This document shows, in pieces, positions 10,295-20,689 of a stretch of DNA of 64,000 nt (its first letter is position 1; each line of letters starts with the position of its first letter). The translations under genes and the position numbers were made by a program. The notes beneath the pieces are model-generated. The model did not search any database, was not told where the DNA came from, and saw only the letters and a program-made list of their open reading frames with translations. The stretch comes from Theropithecus gelada. Its lineage: Eukaryota > Chordata > Mammalia > Primates > Cercopithecidae. The DNA is taken from positions 18,351,692 through 18,415,691 of the forward strand of contig NC_037689.1 in NCBI RefSeq assembly GCF_003255815.1. The letters are read 5' to 3'.

Positions 10295-10975
10295 CAGAAG
10301 AATTTTAAATATGTAAGCGTGTCAAACACATGGAAATAGTCTCAAGACACCAGGAATGGTCTTAAACATGCCAAGAAAGGTCTCAAACAAGTCTGGAAGA
10401 GTCTCAAACAAGTCAGGATGTGTCTCCAAGTTGTCCGACAGAATTGGAAATATGTCTGGAAGGATCTCAGGCAGAACAAATCTCAAAAATATTGGGAACT
10501 GTCTCAAATGTCAGGCATCATTGCAAACAAATCATTGGGAACTGTCTCAGGAAGTGTGTCAAAGTCCTCAGGACTAGTCTCAAATACATCAGGAAGGATC
10601 TCAAACATGTCCGGAAGGGTTCCAAACAAGGCAGGAAGAGGCACAAATAGGTCAGGAAGAGTCTTAAATAATTAGGAAGTCTCAAACCAGTCAGGAAATG
10701 TCTCAAATATATCAGGAAGTATCTCAATCAAGTCAGAAACTGTCTCAAATATGTCAGGAAGAGTCTCATATGAAAGATGGGTCTGAAGTAAGTTAGGAAT
10801 GGGCTCAAACGTGTCAGAAAGGGTCTTAAATAAGTTAGGAAGAGTCCCTTCCACATCAGAAAGTGTATCTAATTCACCAGAAGGGGTCTGAAACAAGTCA
10901 GAAAGGGCTCAAGTAAGTCAGAGTCTCAAACAAGTCTGAAATCTTCTCAAGTATATGAGTAAGGGTCTTAACTTA
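10295..10975 (-). repeat. 21-bp array, arm B, block 5 and right end
   Basis: About 32 units, including some of the best conserved (10380-10430, 10560-10660, 10690-10770). The pattern fades out near 10975, which looks like the true right-hand edge of the satellite. Open frames at 10322-10507 and 10672-10896 on the minus strand are made only of LPDxFET-type heptads. Confidence 0.88.
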
Positions 10976-12295
10976 GACAAGGACAATTCATTTCTAAGGA
11001 AATGTTTTCAACTATTCCTTTCATCACCACGATGATCCTGGACCTCTAAAGGCTGTATGCCCTATGCACTCAGAAGTTCAGAAAGAGCTAGAAATATGTG
11101 TCCATTCCTTCTGCCCTCTTCCTCCCTCCCCTCGTCCGCCATGGTATTTGCTTTGTGGCCAAGTGAATAGAATGCCTAGCTCTTCTGACATAACTTTCAG
11201 GTCACGGTCTAAGACCCGGTGTTTATTTCCTTCTCTGTGCATTTATATCACACCTGTTAGCTGAGATCTTCTCAACAGCAAAATTAATCCAAGGTTAGAA
11301 GCACCGAAGGCTTTTTTAAAAAGGCTTTTAAAAATATAACCTGTATTAAAATTAACAGCATTTGAGAATTCTACAGAAATAAATTCAGTGAACAAAACCT
11401 GATTGCCATCATGTTTGTTTTTTTTAAATAGAAAACCAAAAAAAGGTCTTGTTGTGTGGAAATTAAACTGTGGCATGCCTGTGATTAGCAGTGTGCATCC
11501 TCTTTCAGTGGAAAATAAACACAGTGTTCAGCATGGCTGGTTCTGTACTTCCTTGTTTATAGAGGTGTCTGGGTGTCTTTATCAATAATTTGTTTACTAT
11601 AAATGCTGTAATTAGACATTGCCCAAGCTTGCCACTAACTGCATTTTTTAGCTCTAGGAAATGTTTCTGACCCAAAATAGAGGACTTCGTGTTTGTATAA
11701 TGTACATTAAAAAAACAAAAAACAACAAAAAAAAACTCCTCTTGGACTGTGGTTTTAGATAATGTCAGAGAAAATGTGAGAGTCAGCAATTGTTGGTTAA
11801 AGAGTTAGAGAAGGAAATATTTGGAAAGCCCCTGTGCCTTAAAAGTAAAGAATTAAGGAAATAATACTTTGGAAGAGAACGCTAACAGTTCCTCAAGTCT
11901 CAAGAATTATTGCATGTGAGAACAGTATTGAATTACAAGTTTTCAAATTAATAACCACAATAATTAAAAATAGATGACCTAATTTGATCTCATAAATTAC
12001 TTTTGAGAACCACTGACTTATGCCAAGGTGTTTCTGCAGTGAAGACTTAGTCCTGCCCTGGTTTTTTCTCCCATCCAGCCTCAGGGGTGGGAAAGCTAGT
12101 GACTATTCCCAATCCCTCTGCCCCCAGGCCCTGGCTTAGTCAGCTGAGCAGCAGGAAGAATATCAGCAGGAAAAATGGTGTTTAGCAAGCACCTTCCAGA
12201 AACATATATTGAGTAGTTTTTTGGTGTGTTTCTTTGAAATCAATATCTTTATCTATGGATCAAGTACTAGGGAAAAACGAATACACTATGTAGTG
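10976..12295. other. Unassigned sequence; part may be a 3'-UTR retrocopy
   Basis: I recognise no repeat here. The part at about 11330-11735 looks like a 3' UTR and ends in an A-rich run (ACATTAAAAAAACAAAAAAC at 11704). I could not find a flanking target duplication, so a processed transcript copy is only a possibility. No frame shows a recognisable domain. Confidence 0.3.
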
Positions 12296-12720
12296 GATTA
12301 AAGATGGCTACAGATTCTTTGTCCCTCTCCCCGTCAGGAGGTGGAGTTTATTTCTCTCCCCATTGTATCTGGGCAGGTCTCGTGACTCTTCAACCAATAG
12401 AATGTGGCAGAAATGACACTGTGCTGGTCCAGGTGCTGAGGACTGGCAGCTTCCACTTCCTCACTTTTGGCGCATTTGTTCTTGGGGCACTCCCTTTTGG
12501 AACCTGCTGCCATGTGATGAGAAGGCCAAGTGTTGCAGAGAGGCCATGTGTAGGTGCTAAGGACAACAGCCCTAGCTGAGCTCCCAGCCAAAAGCATCAA
12601 TTGCTTGTCACATGCGTGAGCCATTTTGGTCATTCCAGCCCAACTTAATCATCAAATGACTGTAACCCTAGCTGACAGCAGATAGAGTAGAAGAACCTCC
12701 CAGCTGAGCCAAGTCAACCC
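12296..12720 (+). repeat. Probable ancient LTR-like interspersed repeat
   Basis: Passages such as CCAATAGAATGTGGCAGAAA (12393) and CCAGCTGAGCCAAGTCAACC (12699) match a widespread old mammalian LTR-like repeat that I recall without a sure name. The ends are not defined. Confidence 0.4.
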
Positions 12721-12754
12721 ACAACAGGTAACTGAAACAATGATATATTATTGG

Positions 12755-12975
12755 CCCCGAATATTTATAGAGCACTGCCAGGCACAGTGCCACCAGCTTT
12801 GTATTCTGTATCTTATTTAATTCCTCAAACAATCCTAGGAGATAGCAACTATTATTACTATGCCTGTTTGACTGCTGAGGAAACTGAGCTTCAGAAAGTC
12901 TAAATATCTGACAAGGTGAGTGAAGAGTGGTGCTAGATCTCAAATCCAGGCCCGATTTCAAAGCTTAGCCTTTCC
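12755..12975 (-). repeat. MIR
   Basis: Antisense MIR: GAGCACTGCCAGGCACAGTG, an ATTATTACTATGCC block, and GAGGAAACTGAGCTTCAGAA before a degraded tail. Confidence 0.75.
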
Positions 12976-13099
12976 AGTATGTCCCTGTGCCCTCCAAATA
13001 ATCTGCTTTAGTAAGGTTAGTCAACAAAGAATTCCCATACACTCTACCAGGCAAAAACATATTGATATATGTGGAAAAGCATTCTTAGGGCTCAATTCA

Positions 13100-13445
13100 A
13101 TATTCCAAGGAACCTTTTAAAAAACTTTTACTCTGAAACATTTCCAAACATATATACTAGTAGTACAGTATACGAACCATCTATCACCTGGTTTCAACAA
13201 TTACGAACACATGGCCAATCTTGTTTCATCTATATTCCCAACTACTTCTCCCACCCCACTGAGATTATCGTAAGAAATTTTTTTTGCCATCCCTACTGAG
13301 AGATTATCTTAAAGCAAATCCCAGACAGTATATCTTTTCATCTGCAAATATTTTTGTATCTCTAAAAGATAAAAACTCTTATTAAACATTACCATGATCA
13401 CAACTAAAGAATATTGACAATTTTTTAATATCAGTCATATCCAGT
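13100..13445 (-). mobile_element. Older L1M 3' UTR segment, antisense
   Basis: CACCTGGTTTCAACAATTAC, CCAATCTTGTTTCATCTAT and AAAGCAAATCCCAGACAGTA are typical of antisense L1M-type 3' UTRs. The element seems to continue at 13910-15060 and again at 20690-21585. Confidence 0.6.
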
Positions 13446-13624
13446 GTCCAAAAATATATATAATATATAACATATCATATCATATATGATATGTATTATA
13501 TAATATGATATATAATATATAGTATAATATCTTATATATGTATCATATAATATGATACATTATATATTATATAATAATGATATATTATCATATATAATAT
13601 GTATGATTATATATATATAAAGAA
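13446..13624. repeat. AT-rich palindromic low-complexity tract
   Basis: Roughly 180 bases of TA-based sequence with only a few C or G. It contains self-complementary words such as ATATCATATATGATAT near 13477-13492 and many smaller ones. It lies at the boundary between the L1M fragment and an Alu. Confidence 0.9.
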
Positions 13625-13627
13625 AGA

Positions 13628-13904
13628 GAGAGATGGAGTCTCACTCTGTTGCCCAGTCAGGATTGCAGTGGTGCAACCTCTGTTCACTGCAATCTCCCAG
13701 GTTCAAGCTATTCTCCTGCCTCAGCCTCCCAAATAACTGGGACTACAGGCATGTGCCACCACTCCCGGCTAGTCTTTGTATTTTCAGTAGAGACAGGGTT
13801 TCACCATGTTGGCCAGGCTGGTCTCAAACTCCTGACCTCAAGTGATCCACACACCTTGGCCTCCCAAAGTGCTGGGATTACAGGCATGAGCCACTGCGCC
13901 CAGC
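13628..13904 (-). mobile_element. Antisense AluS
   Basis: Begins GAGATGGAGTCTCACTCTG after a GA-rich tail and ends CCACTGCGCCCAGCC. Confidence 0.88.
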
Positions 13905-13909
13905 CCCCC

Positions 13910-14700
13910 AAGATATATTTTTATAGTAGGTTTCTTCAAACCAGAAACTAGACAAGGTCCCTCACTGCATATGGTTAACCCATTTATGCCTGAAGTTGCA
14001 ATTTTTTTGAATTTAAAAATCAGACCTTGGTGATGACCTTGAGCAGTAGGACATAAATGACTCCCACATGCTTAGTGTTCCAATAATGGAACACTAGGCA
14101 TAAATGTGTGTGTCTCCTACATCTATTTGATAAGTTACCCCTTCCTTCTTGCATTCTTGCCATTTGTTTGCTGAAAAAATTGGGGCATTTGCCCTGGAAA
14201 ATTTTCCCACAGTCAGTATTTTGCTGATTTCATCAATCTCTCTAGTGTCACCTAATGTATTCCTTTAAACGCTGTATTTTCTATAAGTTGGTAGTTAGAT
14301 TTAGAGCCTTGATCCAAGTCAGGTTTGATTTATTTAGCAAGAATACTTTGTAGGTGGTACTGTGTACTTTCCATTGCGTCACGTCAGGAGGCCCATGCTG
14401 TCCCATTTTTAATGATGTTAACATTAATCATTGAGTTCCAGTGTTGTTAGCCCCCCTTTCAATGTTCCCTTCAACCCACAAACCTTTCATATAATGGAAA
14501 GCATTGCCTAGATCCATTATGTCATTAGGGCTTGCAAATTTGTGAGATTCTAGTTCTGTGATTTCTTCTGCCTTCATTAACCAGAATTTTTCCATAATAA
14601 AGAATTTCCTCTGATTAACTATTTGAATACTCCCAAGTACAGTTCATATAGGAATGACAGAAAAAGGTGCTTGATTGCTTACCTTTATTCATCAGTTTTC
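13910..14700 (-). mobile_element. Older L1M 3' UTR, antisense, continuation
   Basis: GGTAGTTAGATTTAGAGCCT (14290), AGAATACTTTGTAGGTGGTA (14340) and CTAGATCCATTATGTCATTA (14508) follow the L1M-type antisense 3' UTR. It is interrupted at 14701 by an Alu. Confidence 0.65.
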
Positions 14701-14998
14701 TTTTTTTTTTTCTGAGACAGAGTTTCGCTCTTATAGCCCAGGCTGGAGTGCAATGGCGCCATCTCGGGTCACTGCAACCTCTGCCTCCCAGGTTCAAGCA
14801 ATTCTCCTGCCTCAGCCTCCTGAATAGCTGGGATTATAGACGCACACCACCACGCCCGGCTAATTTTTGTATTTTTAGTAGAGACGGGGTTTCGCCATGT
14901 TGGCCAGGCTGGTCTCAAACTCCTATCCTCAGGTGATCCGCCTGCCTTGGCCTCCCAAAGTGCTGGGATTACAAGTGTGAGCCACCACACCCAGCCCC
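14701..14998 (-). mobile_element. Antisense AluS/Y with target duplication
   Basis: Full-length antisense Alu. The target duplication ATCAGTTTTC ends at 14700 and recurs just after the Alu at about 15003-15012. Confidence 0.9.
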
Positions 14999-15217
14999 AT
15001 TAATCAGTTTTCATAAAAATCAGTTGGTTCCCTAGTATTGTCTAAATATGACCAAAGAGCTTTTAAAAAAATCACTATGAGCCCATGGATTTTAGTATAT
15101 TTGATGTACTTCAATTCATTACATTCATTTTTCATTTTTAAATTCCTCATTTTATAACAGTTTCATGGAGACACGATTCACATATCACACAATTCATCCA
15201 TTTAAAGTGCACAAGTC

Positions 15218-15508
15218 TAGCCAGGCGTGGTAGCTCACACCTGTAATTCAAGCACTTTGGGAGGCCAAGGCAGGTGGACCACTTGAGGTCAGGAGTTAGA
15301 GACCAGCCCAACTAACATGGTGAAACTCTGTCTCTACTGAAAATACAAAAATTAACCAGGCGTGGTAGTACACGCCTGTAATCCCAGCTACTGGGGAGTC
15401 TGAGGTGGGAGAATTGCTTGAACCTCTGAGGTGGAGGTTGCAGTGAGTCGAGATCAAGCCACTTCAGTCCAGCCTGGGCAACAGAGTGGGACTCCATCTA
15501 AAAAAAAA
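15218..15508 (+). mobile_element. AluS in the L1 tail
   Basis: Sense Alu starting AGCCAGGCGTGGTAGCTCAC and ending in a short poly(A), within L1 3' UTR sequence. Confidence 0.87.
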
Positions 15509-15865
15509 GCGCGTAAGTCAATGGTTTTTAGTATATTTACAGAGTTGCACAACTATGACCATAATTGAATTTTAGAACATTTTCGTCATGCCAGAAAGAG
15601 ACCCTATATCCTTGGTATCCAAGAAGATCTAAAAATAAAAAAATTTAAAAAACAGAAGAAGAAATTCTATATCCATTAGCAGTCACTCCCCCTTCCCTCT
15701 AACACCCCCTGCAGCCCTAGGCAACCATTGATTTACTTCCTATATCTATGGATTTGCCTATTCTGGACATTTCATATACATAGAATTACATATCATGTGG
15801 CCTTTGTCTGGCTTCTTTGTCTTAATATAATGTTTTCAAGGCTCATCCATGTTGTCGCATATATC

Positions 15866-16480
15866 ACCAGTAAAGGGTCGTGACTGCAAGTTGTCCAGGT
15901 TCTTGGAGTTTCGAACAAAGAATTGGAAAAAACGCCCAGCAAAGCAAAGAAAGAATGAAGCAACACAAAAGAAAGAAACCAGGGATTTATTGAGAACGGA
16001 AGTACACTTCACAGTGTGGGAGCAGACCCAAGCAGCAGCTCAAGGGCCCAGATACAGAATCTTCTAGGGTTCAAATACCTCCTAGAAGTTTCCCATTGGC
16101 CACTTCATGCTCACCTCATGTAACTGAAGTGGTAGCCTGCAGTCAGTGTGATTGGTTGCAGAAAGTAGCCAACCAGAGGCTGAAGTGAAGTTACAAAGGT
16201 CACACTCCTGTGTAAACATCTGATTGGTTCCAAAAAGCAACCAATCAGAGGCTAGGGTGAAGTTACAAAGTTGCAAACAAAGACTTGACCCACAATCAGT
16301 CTGATTTGTTGCAGACAGCCAACTTCCCATCTGCCAGGCAGAAAAGGTCAAAGGGAGTAGCTTCTGGTCCTTTTGTTACTTAGGCGTGGAAAGTTAGGGT
16401 TTTCCTTTCAATTTAGTTCTAGGAAGTTGGCGTGAAACAGCCTTAGGTTCCCTGCTTCCAGACCCTATTCTCCTGCTTCA
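15866..16480 (-). mobile_element. Solo ERV1-type LTR inside L1
   Basis: Minus-strand LTR with AATAAA near 15986 (plus strand GGGATTTATTGAGAACGG) and several ATTGG/CCAAT motifs at 16095-16315. It belongs to the same family as the truncated LTR at 7733-8031, in opposite orientation. The L1 text reads across the insertion (CATATATCA before, TCAGTATATTCATTCC after). Its 3' boundary is not exact. No viral genes. Confidence 0.75.
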
Positions 16481-16620
16481 TCAGTATATTCATTCCTTTT
16501 TACTGCCAGATAATATTTCATTATAAGGATGAACCACATTTGGTTTATTCATTCATTGGTTGCTGGACATTTGGGTTTGTAGTGGGTTGAATGGTGGCCT
16601 CCAAAAAGATGTGTCTATCT

Positions 16621-16929
16621 TTTTTTTTTTTTTTTTTTTTTGAGACGGAGTCTCGCTGTGTTCCCAGGCTGGAGTGCAGGAGTGCAGTGGTGTGATCTCG
16701 GCTCACTGCAAGCTCCGCCTCCCGGGTTCACACCATTCTCCCGCCTCAGCCTCCCAAGTAGCTGAGACTACAGGCGCCCGCCACCACGCCCGGCTAGTTT
16801 TTTGTATTTTTAGTAGAGACGGGGTTTCACCATGTTAGCCAGGATAGTCTCGATCTCCTGACCTCGTGATCCACCCGCCTCGGCCTCCCAAAGTGCTGGG
16901 ATTACAGGCTTGAGCCACCGCGCCCGGCC
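16621..16929 (-). mobile_element. Antisense AluY, monkey-like
   Basis: Young antisense AluY with poly(T) and target duplication GTGTCTATCT at 16611-16620 and 16930-16939. It carries GGCTTGAGCCACCGCGCCC, the complement of GGCTCAAGCC. I associate that variant with Old World monkey AluY. Confidence 0.93.
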
Positions 16930-17337
16930 GTGTCTATCTCTTAACTCCTGGAACCTGTGAACGTGACTTCATTTGGAAAAAGATTCATTGCAGTTGTAAT
17001 TAAGTTAAGGATCTCAAGATGAGATCACCCTGTATTATACAGATGGGCCCTAAATCCAGTGACGAATGCCCTTATAAGAGACATACGCAGGAGAAACAGA
17101 GGGAGAGGGAGAAGAACGTCATATAGAGAGGGAGGCAGGGATTGGAATGATGCAGTCACAACAAGCCAAGGGAACATCTGGAGCTGCTGGAAGCTAGGAG
17201 AGGCAAGGAATGATTCTTTCCTAGAATGCTGAGAGGGAGAGTGGCCTTACCAACATTTGGATTTCAGACTTCTAGCCTCCAGAACTAGGAGGGAATAAAT
17301 CTCTCTCTCTTTCTTTTTTGTTTGTATGTTTGTTTGT

Positions 17338-17629
17338 TTTTTGTTTTTTGAGATGGAGTCTTGCTCTGTCGCCCAGGCTGGAGTGCAGTAGTGGGATCTC
17401 AGCTCACTGCAACCTCTGCCTCCCAGTTCAAGCAGTTCTCCCGCCTCAGCCCCTCAAGTAGCTGGGATTACAGGCAGGCGCCACCACGCCAGGCTAATTT
17501 TTGTATTTTTAGTAGAGACGGGGTTTCGCCATGTTGGCCAGGCTGGTCTCAAACTCCTGACTCAGGTGATCCGCCCACCTCAGCCTCCCAACGTGCTGGG
17601 ATTACAGGTGTGAGCTACCACACCTGGCC
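17338..17629 (-). mobile_element. Antisense AluS
   Basis: Full-length antisense Alu in the 3' part of the MLT1-like LTR. Confidence 0.88.
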
Positions 17630-17940
17630 AAATTTCTCTTGTTTTAAGCCACCCAGTTTGTAGCAATTTGGTACCGCAGCCCTAGGAAACTAATTACAGT
17701 GCTGTTTCCACGTTTTGGCTATTATGAATAATGCTGCAATGAGCATTTGTGTGCAAGTTTTTGTGTGGGCATGTTTTCATTTATCTTGTGTATATGCCTC
17801 GGAGTGGAATTGCTGGATCATATGGTAACTTTATGTTTAATATTCTGAGGAACTGCTAAACTGTTTTCCAAAGCTGCTGCAACATTTTACATTCCCACCA
17901 GCAATGTATGAGGATTACAATTTCTTCACATTATGTGTAA

Positions 17941-18239
17941 TTTTTTTTTGGGGGGACGGAGTCTCGCTCCATTGCCCAGGCTGGAGTGCAGCGGCACGAT
18001 CTTGGTTCACTGCAACCTCTGTCTCCCGGGTTCAAGCAATTCTCCTGCCTCAGCCTCCCAAGTAGCTGGGAGTACAGGCATGTGCCACCACACCCAGCTA
18101 ATTTTTGTAATTTTTAGTACAGACGGGGTTTTGCCATGTTGGACAGGTTGGTCTCAAACTCCTGACCTCAGGTGATGTGCCCACCTTGGCCTCCCAAGGT
18201 GCAGGGATTGATTACAGGTGTGAGCCACCGCACCTGGCC
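17941..18239 (-). mobile_element. Antisense AluS
   Basis: Antisense Alu inserted in L1. The L1 words CACATTATGTG occur on both sides (about 17928 and 18240), consistent with a target duplication. Confidence 0.9.
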
Positions 18240-18463
18240 ACATTATGTGTCTTTTTGATTGTAGCCATACTACTGGGTGAAAAGAGGTATCTCATTGTGG
18301 TTTTGATTTGCATTTCCCTAGTAACTAATGAAATCGAGCATCCTTTCAGGTTCTTATTGGCATTTGTACATCTTTGGAGAAAAGTCTATTCATATCCTTT
18401 GCCCATTTAAAAATTAGGTTATTTGCCTTTTTATTATTGAATTATAAGAGGGTTTTTTGGTTT

Positions 18464-18752
18464 TGTTTTTTGTTTTTTGAGACAGTATCTTGTTCTGTCA
18501 CCCAGGCTGGAGTACAGTGGTGTGATCTCAGCTCACTGCCGCCTCGATCTTTCAGGCCCAAGCAATCCTCCCACCTCAGCCTCCTGAGTAGCTGGAACTA
18601 CAGGCATGTGCCACCATGCCCAGCGAATTATTATTATTATTATTATTGAGACAGGGTTTTGCCATGTTGCCCAGGCTGTTCTTGAATTCCTGGCCTCAAG
18701 CAATCCACCCGCCTCGGCCTCCCAAAGTTTTGTCATTACAGGTATGAGCCAC
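18464..18752 (-). mobile_element. Antisense AluJ/S
   Basis: Diverged antisense Alu with an ATT run in its middle A-rich region (18628-18646). Confidence 0.86.
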
Positions 18753-18904
18753 AAGTTTGTTTTTTGTTTGTTTGTTTTTTAAACATATTCTGGATATACA
18801 TCCCTTCTTAAATATATGAATCACAATTATTTTCTCCCATTTTTGGTTGTCTTCTCATTTTCTTGACGGTACTGCTTGTAGCAGAAAAGTTTTAATTAAT
18901 TTAT

Positions 18905-19218
18905 TTTATTTTTATTTTTATTTTTATTTTTTTTTTGAGACAGAGTCTCGCTCTGTCGCCCAGGCTGGAGTGCAGTGGCACGATCTCAGCTCACTGCAAC
19001 CTCTGCCTCCTGGGTTCACGCCATTCTCCTGCCTCAGCCTCCAGAGCAGCTGGGACCACAGGCACCTGCCACCACGCCTGGCCAATTTTTTTGTATTTTT
19101 AGTACAGACGGGGTTGCACCATGCTAGCCAGAATGGTCTCGAACTCCTGACCTCATCGTCTGCCCGCCTTGGCCTCCCAAAGTGCTGGGATTACAGGCGT
19201 GAGCCACCGAGCCTGGAC
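18905..19218 (-). mobile_element. Antisense AluS/Y
   Basis: Antisense Alu with a (TTTTTA)n-like tail, flanked by L1 text with AAAAGTTTTAA on both sides (18884 and 19219). Confidence 0.9.
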
Positions 19219-20388
19219 AAAAGTTTTAAATTTTGATGTAATTTAATTTATGTATTTTTTTCTTCTGCTGCTTGTGCTTTTGGTGTTATACCTAAGAATT
19301 CATTGCTTAACCCAAGTCCATGAAGATTTACTCCTATCATTTTCTTCTAAGAGTTTTATAGCAATAATTCTTACATTTGATCTTCTATTCATTTAAATTA
19401 ATTTTTGTGTATGTTGTGAGGTAAGGGTCAAACTTCATTCTTTTTGTCATTGAATATCTAGGTGTCCCAGAACCACTTGTTGAAAAGACTATTCTTTCAT
19501 CACTAAATGGTCTTAGCACTCTTGTTGAAAATCGTTTGACCATAAATGAATGGGTTTATTTCTGGACTCTTAATTCTATTTCATTGGTCTATATGTCTGT
19601 CTTTATCCCAGTACCACATGGTCTTGATTACTGTACCTTTATGGTAAGTTTTGAAATCAGGAAATGTGAGTCTTCCAACTTTGTTCTTCTTTTTCAAGAT
19701 TGCTTTGGCTCTTGTGAGTCTCCTGCATTTCCAAATGAATTTTAGGATCAGCTTGTCAATTACTACAAAAAAGCAAGCTGGGATTTTGACAGGCATTGCA
19801 CTGAATCTGTAAATCACTTTGGGGAGTATTGCTATCTTAACAGTATCAGGTCTTCTGACCCATGAATATATGATAAGTTTCCATTTATTTAGATCTTTAA
19901 TTTCTTTCAAAAATGTTCTGTAATTTTCAGCATACAAGTTTTGCATTCCTCTTGTTAAATGTATTCCTAAGTATTTTCTTAATGCTAAGTGGAATTTTTT
20001 ATTTTATTTTTAGATTTTATTGCTAGTGTATAGAAATGCAGTTCATTTTTGTATATTGGTCTTGTATTCTGCAACCTGGCTGAACTTGTTTACTAGCTCT
20101 TTTTAAAAATTTTTATGTTAATTTCTCTTTTTATCTTTTTAAGCTAAGGGGTAGAAGTGTTTACTAGTTCTAATAGTTTTTAGTGGACTCCTGAGGACTT
20201 TTTACTTACAAGATTATGTCATCTGCAAATAGAAATAATTTTTATTTCTTCCTTTCCCATATGGATTTCTTTTATTTCTTTTTCTTGCCTAATTGCCCTG
20301 GCTAGAACTTAAGAGTACAATGTTGAATAGAAGTTGTGAGAGCAGACATCCTTGTTTTGTTCCTGACCTTAAAATTGTACTCCTTTTG

Positions 20389-20681
20389 GCCAGACACGGT
20401 GGCTCACGCCTGTAATCCCAGCACTTTGGGAGGCCAAGGCAGGCAGATCACAAGGTCAGGAGATTGAGACCATCCTGGCTAACACGGTGAAGCCCCGTCT
20501 CTACTAAAAATACAAAAAATTAACCGGGCATGGTGGCGGGCGCCTGTAGTCCCAGTTACTCGGGAGGCTGAGGCAGGAGAATGGTGTGAACCTGGGAGGT
20601 GGAGCTTGCAGTGAGCCGAGATCACACCACTGCACTCAGCCTGGGTGACAGAGCGAGACTCCGTCTCAAAAAAAATTTTTT
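20389..20681 (+). mobile_element. AluY with target duplication
   Basis: TACTCCTTTTG at 20378-20388 is repeated at 20682-20692. Confidence 0.93.
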
Positions 20682-20689
20682 TACTCCTT

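Larger units (their letters stand above)
16578..17698 (+). mobile_element. MLT1-like MaLR LTR holding two Alus
   Basis: Begins TGTAGTGGGTTGAATGG and ends GGAAACTAATTACA, with CTTATAAGAGACATACGCAG (17071) and TTTTAAGCCACCCAGTTTGT (17642). This is the pattern of MLT1-type ERVL-MaLR LTRs. Alus sit at 16621-16929 and 17338-17629. Confidence 0.7.
15125..20388 (-). mobile_element. Antisense L1 (MA/MB/MC type), 3' end to mid ORF2
   Basis: A 3'-UTR-to-ORF2 run of L1 read backwards. The 3' end is near 15130 (AGTTTCATGGAGACACGATT); ORF2 text includes GCAATGAGCATTTGTGTGCA (17736), TTGAAAAGACTATTCTTTCA (19480) and GAGAGCAGACATCCTTGTTT (20338). It is interrupted by an LTR (15866-16480), an MLT1-like LTR (16578-17698) and several Alus. 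The minus-strand open frame at 19581-19946 (FPDFKTYHKGTVIKTMWYW) is a piece of reverse transcriptase. No intact ORF remains. Confidence 0.85.

Noticed and set aside
7463..10975. Regular short repeats could suggest a CRISPR array.
   Set aside because: Units are contiguous 21-mers without spacers and strongly degenerate, in primate DNA full of Alu and L1. It is a satellite.
19581..19946. A 121-residue frame with reverse-transcriptase-like residues.
   Set aside because: It is a decayed piece of L1 ORF2 in the antisense L1, without intact flanking frames or catalytic motif.
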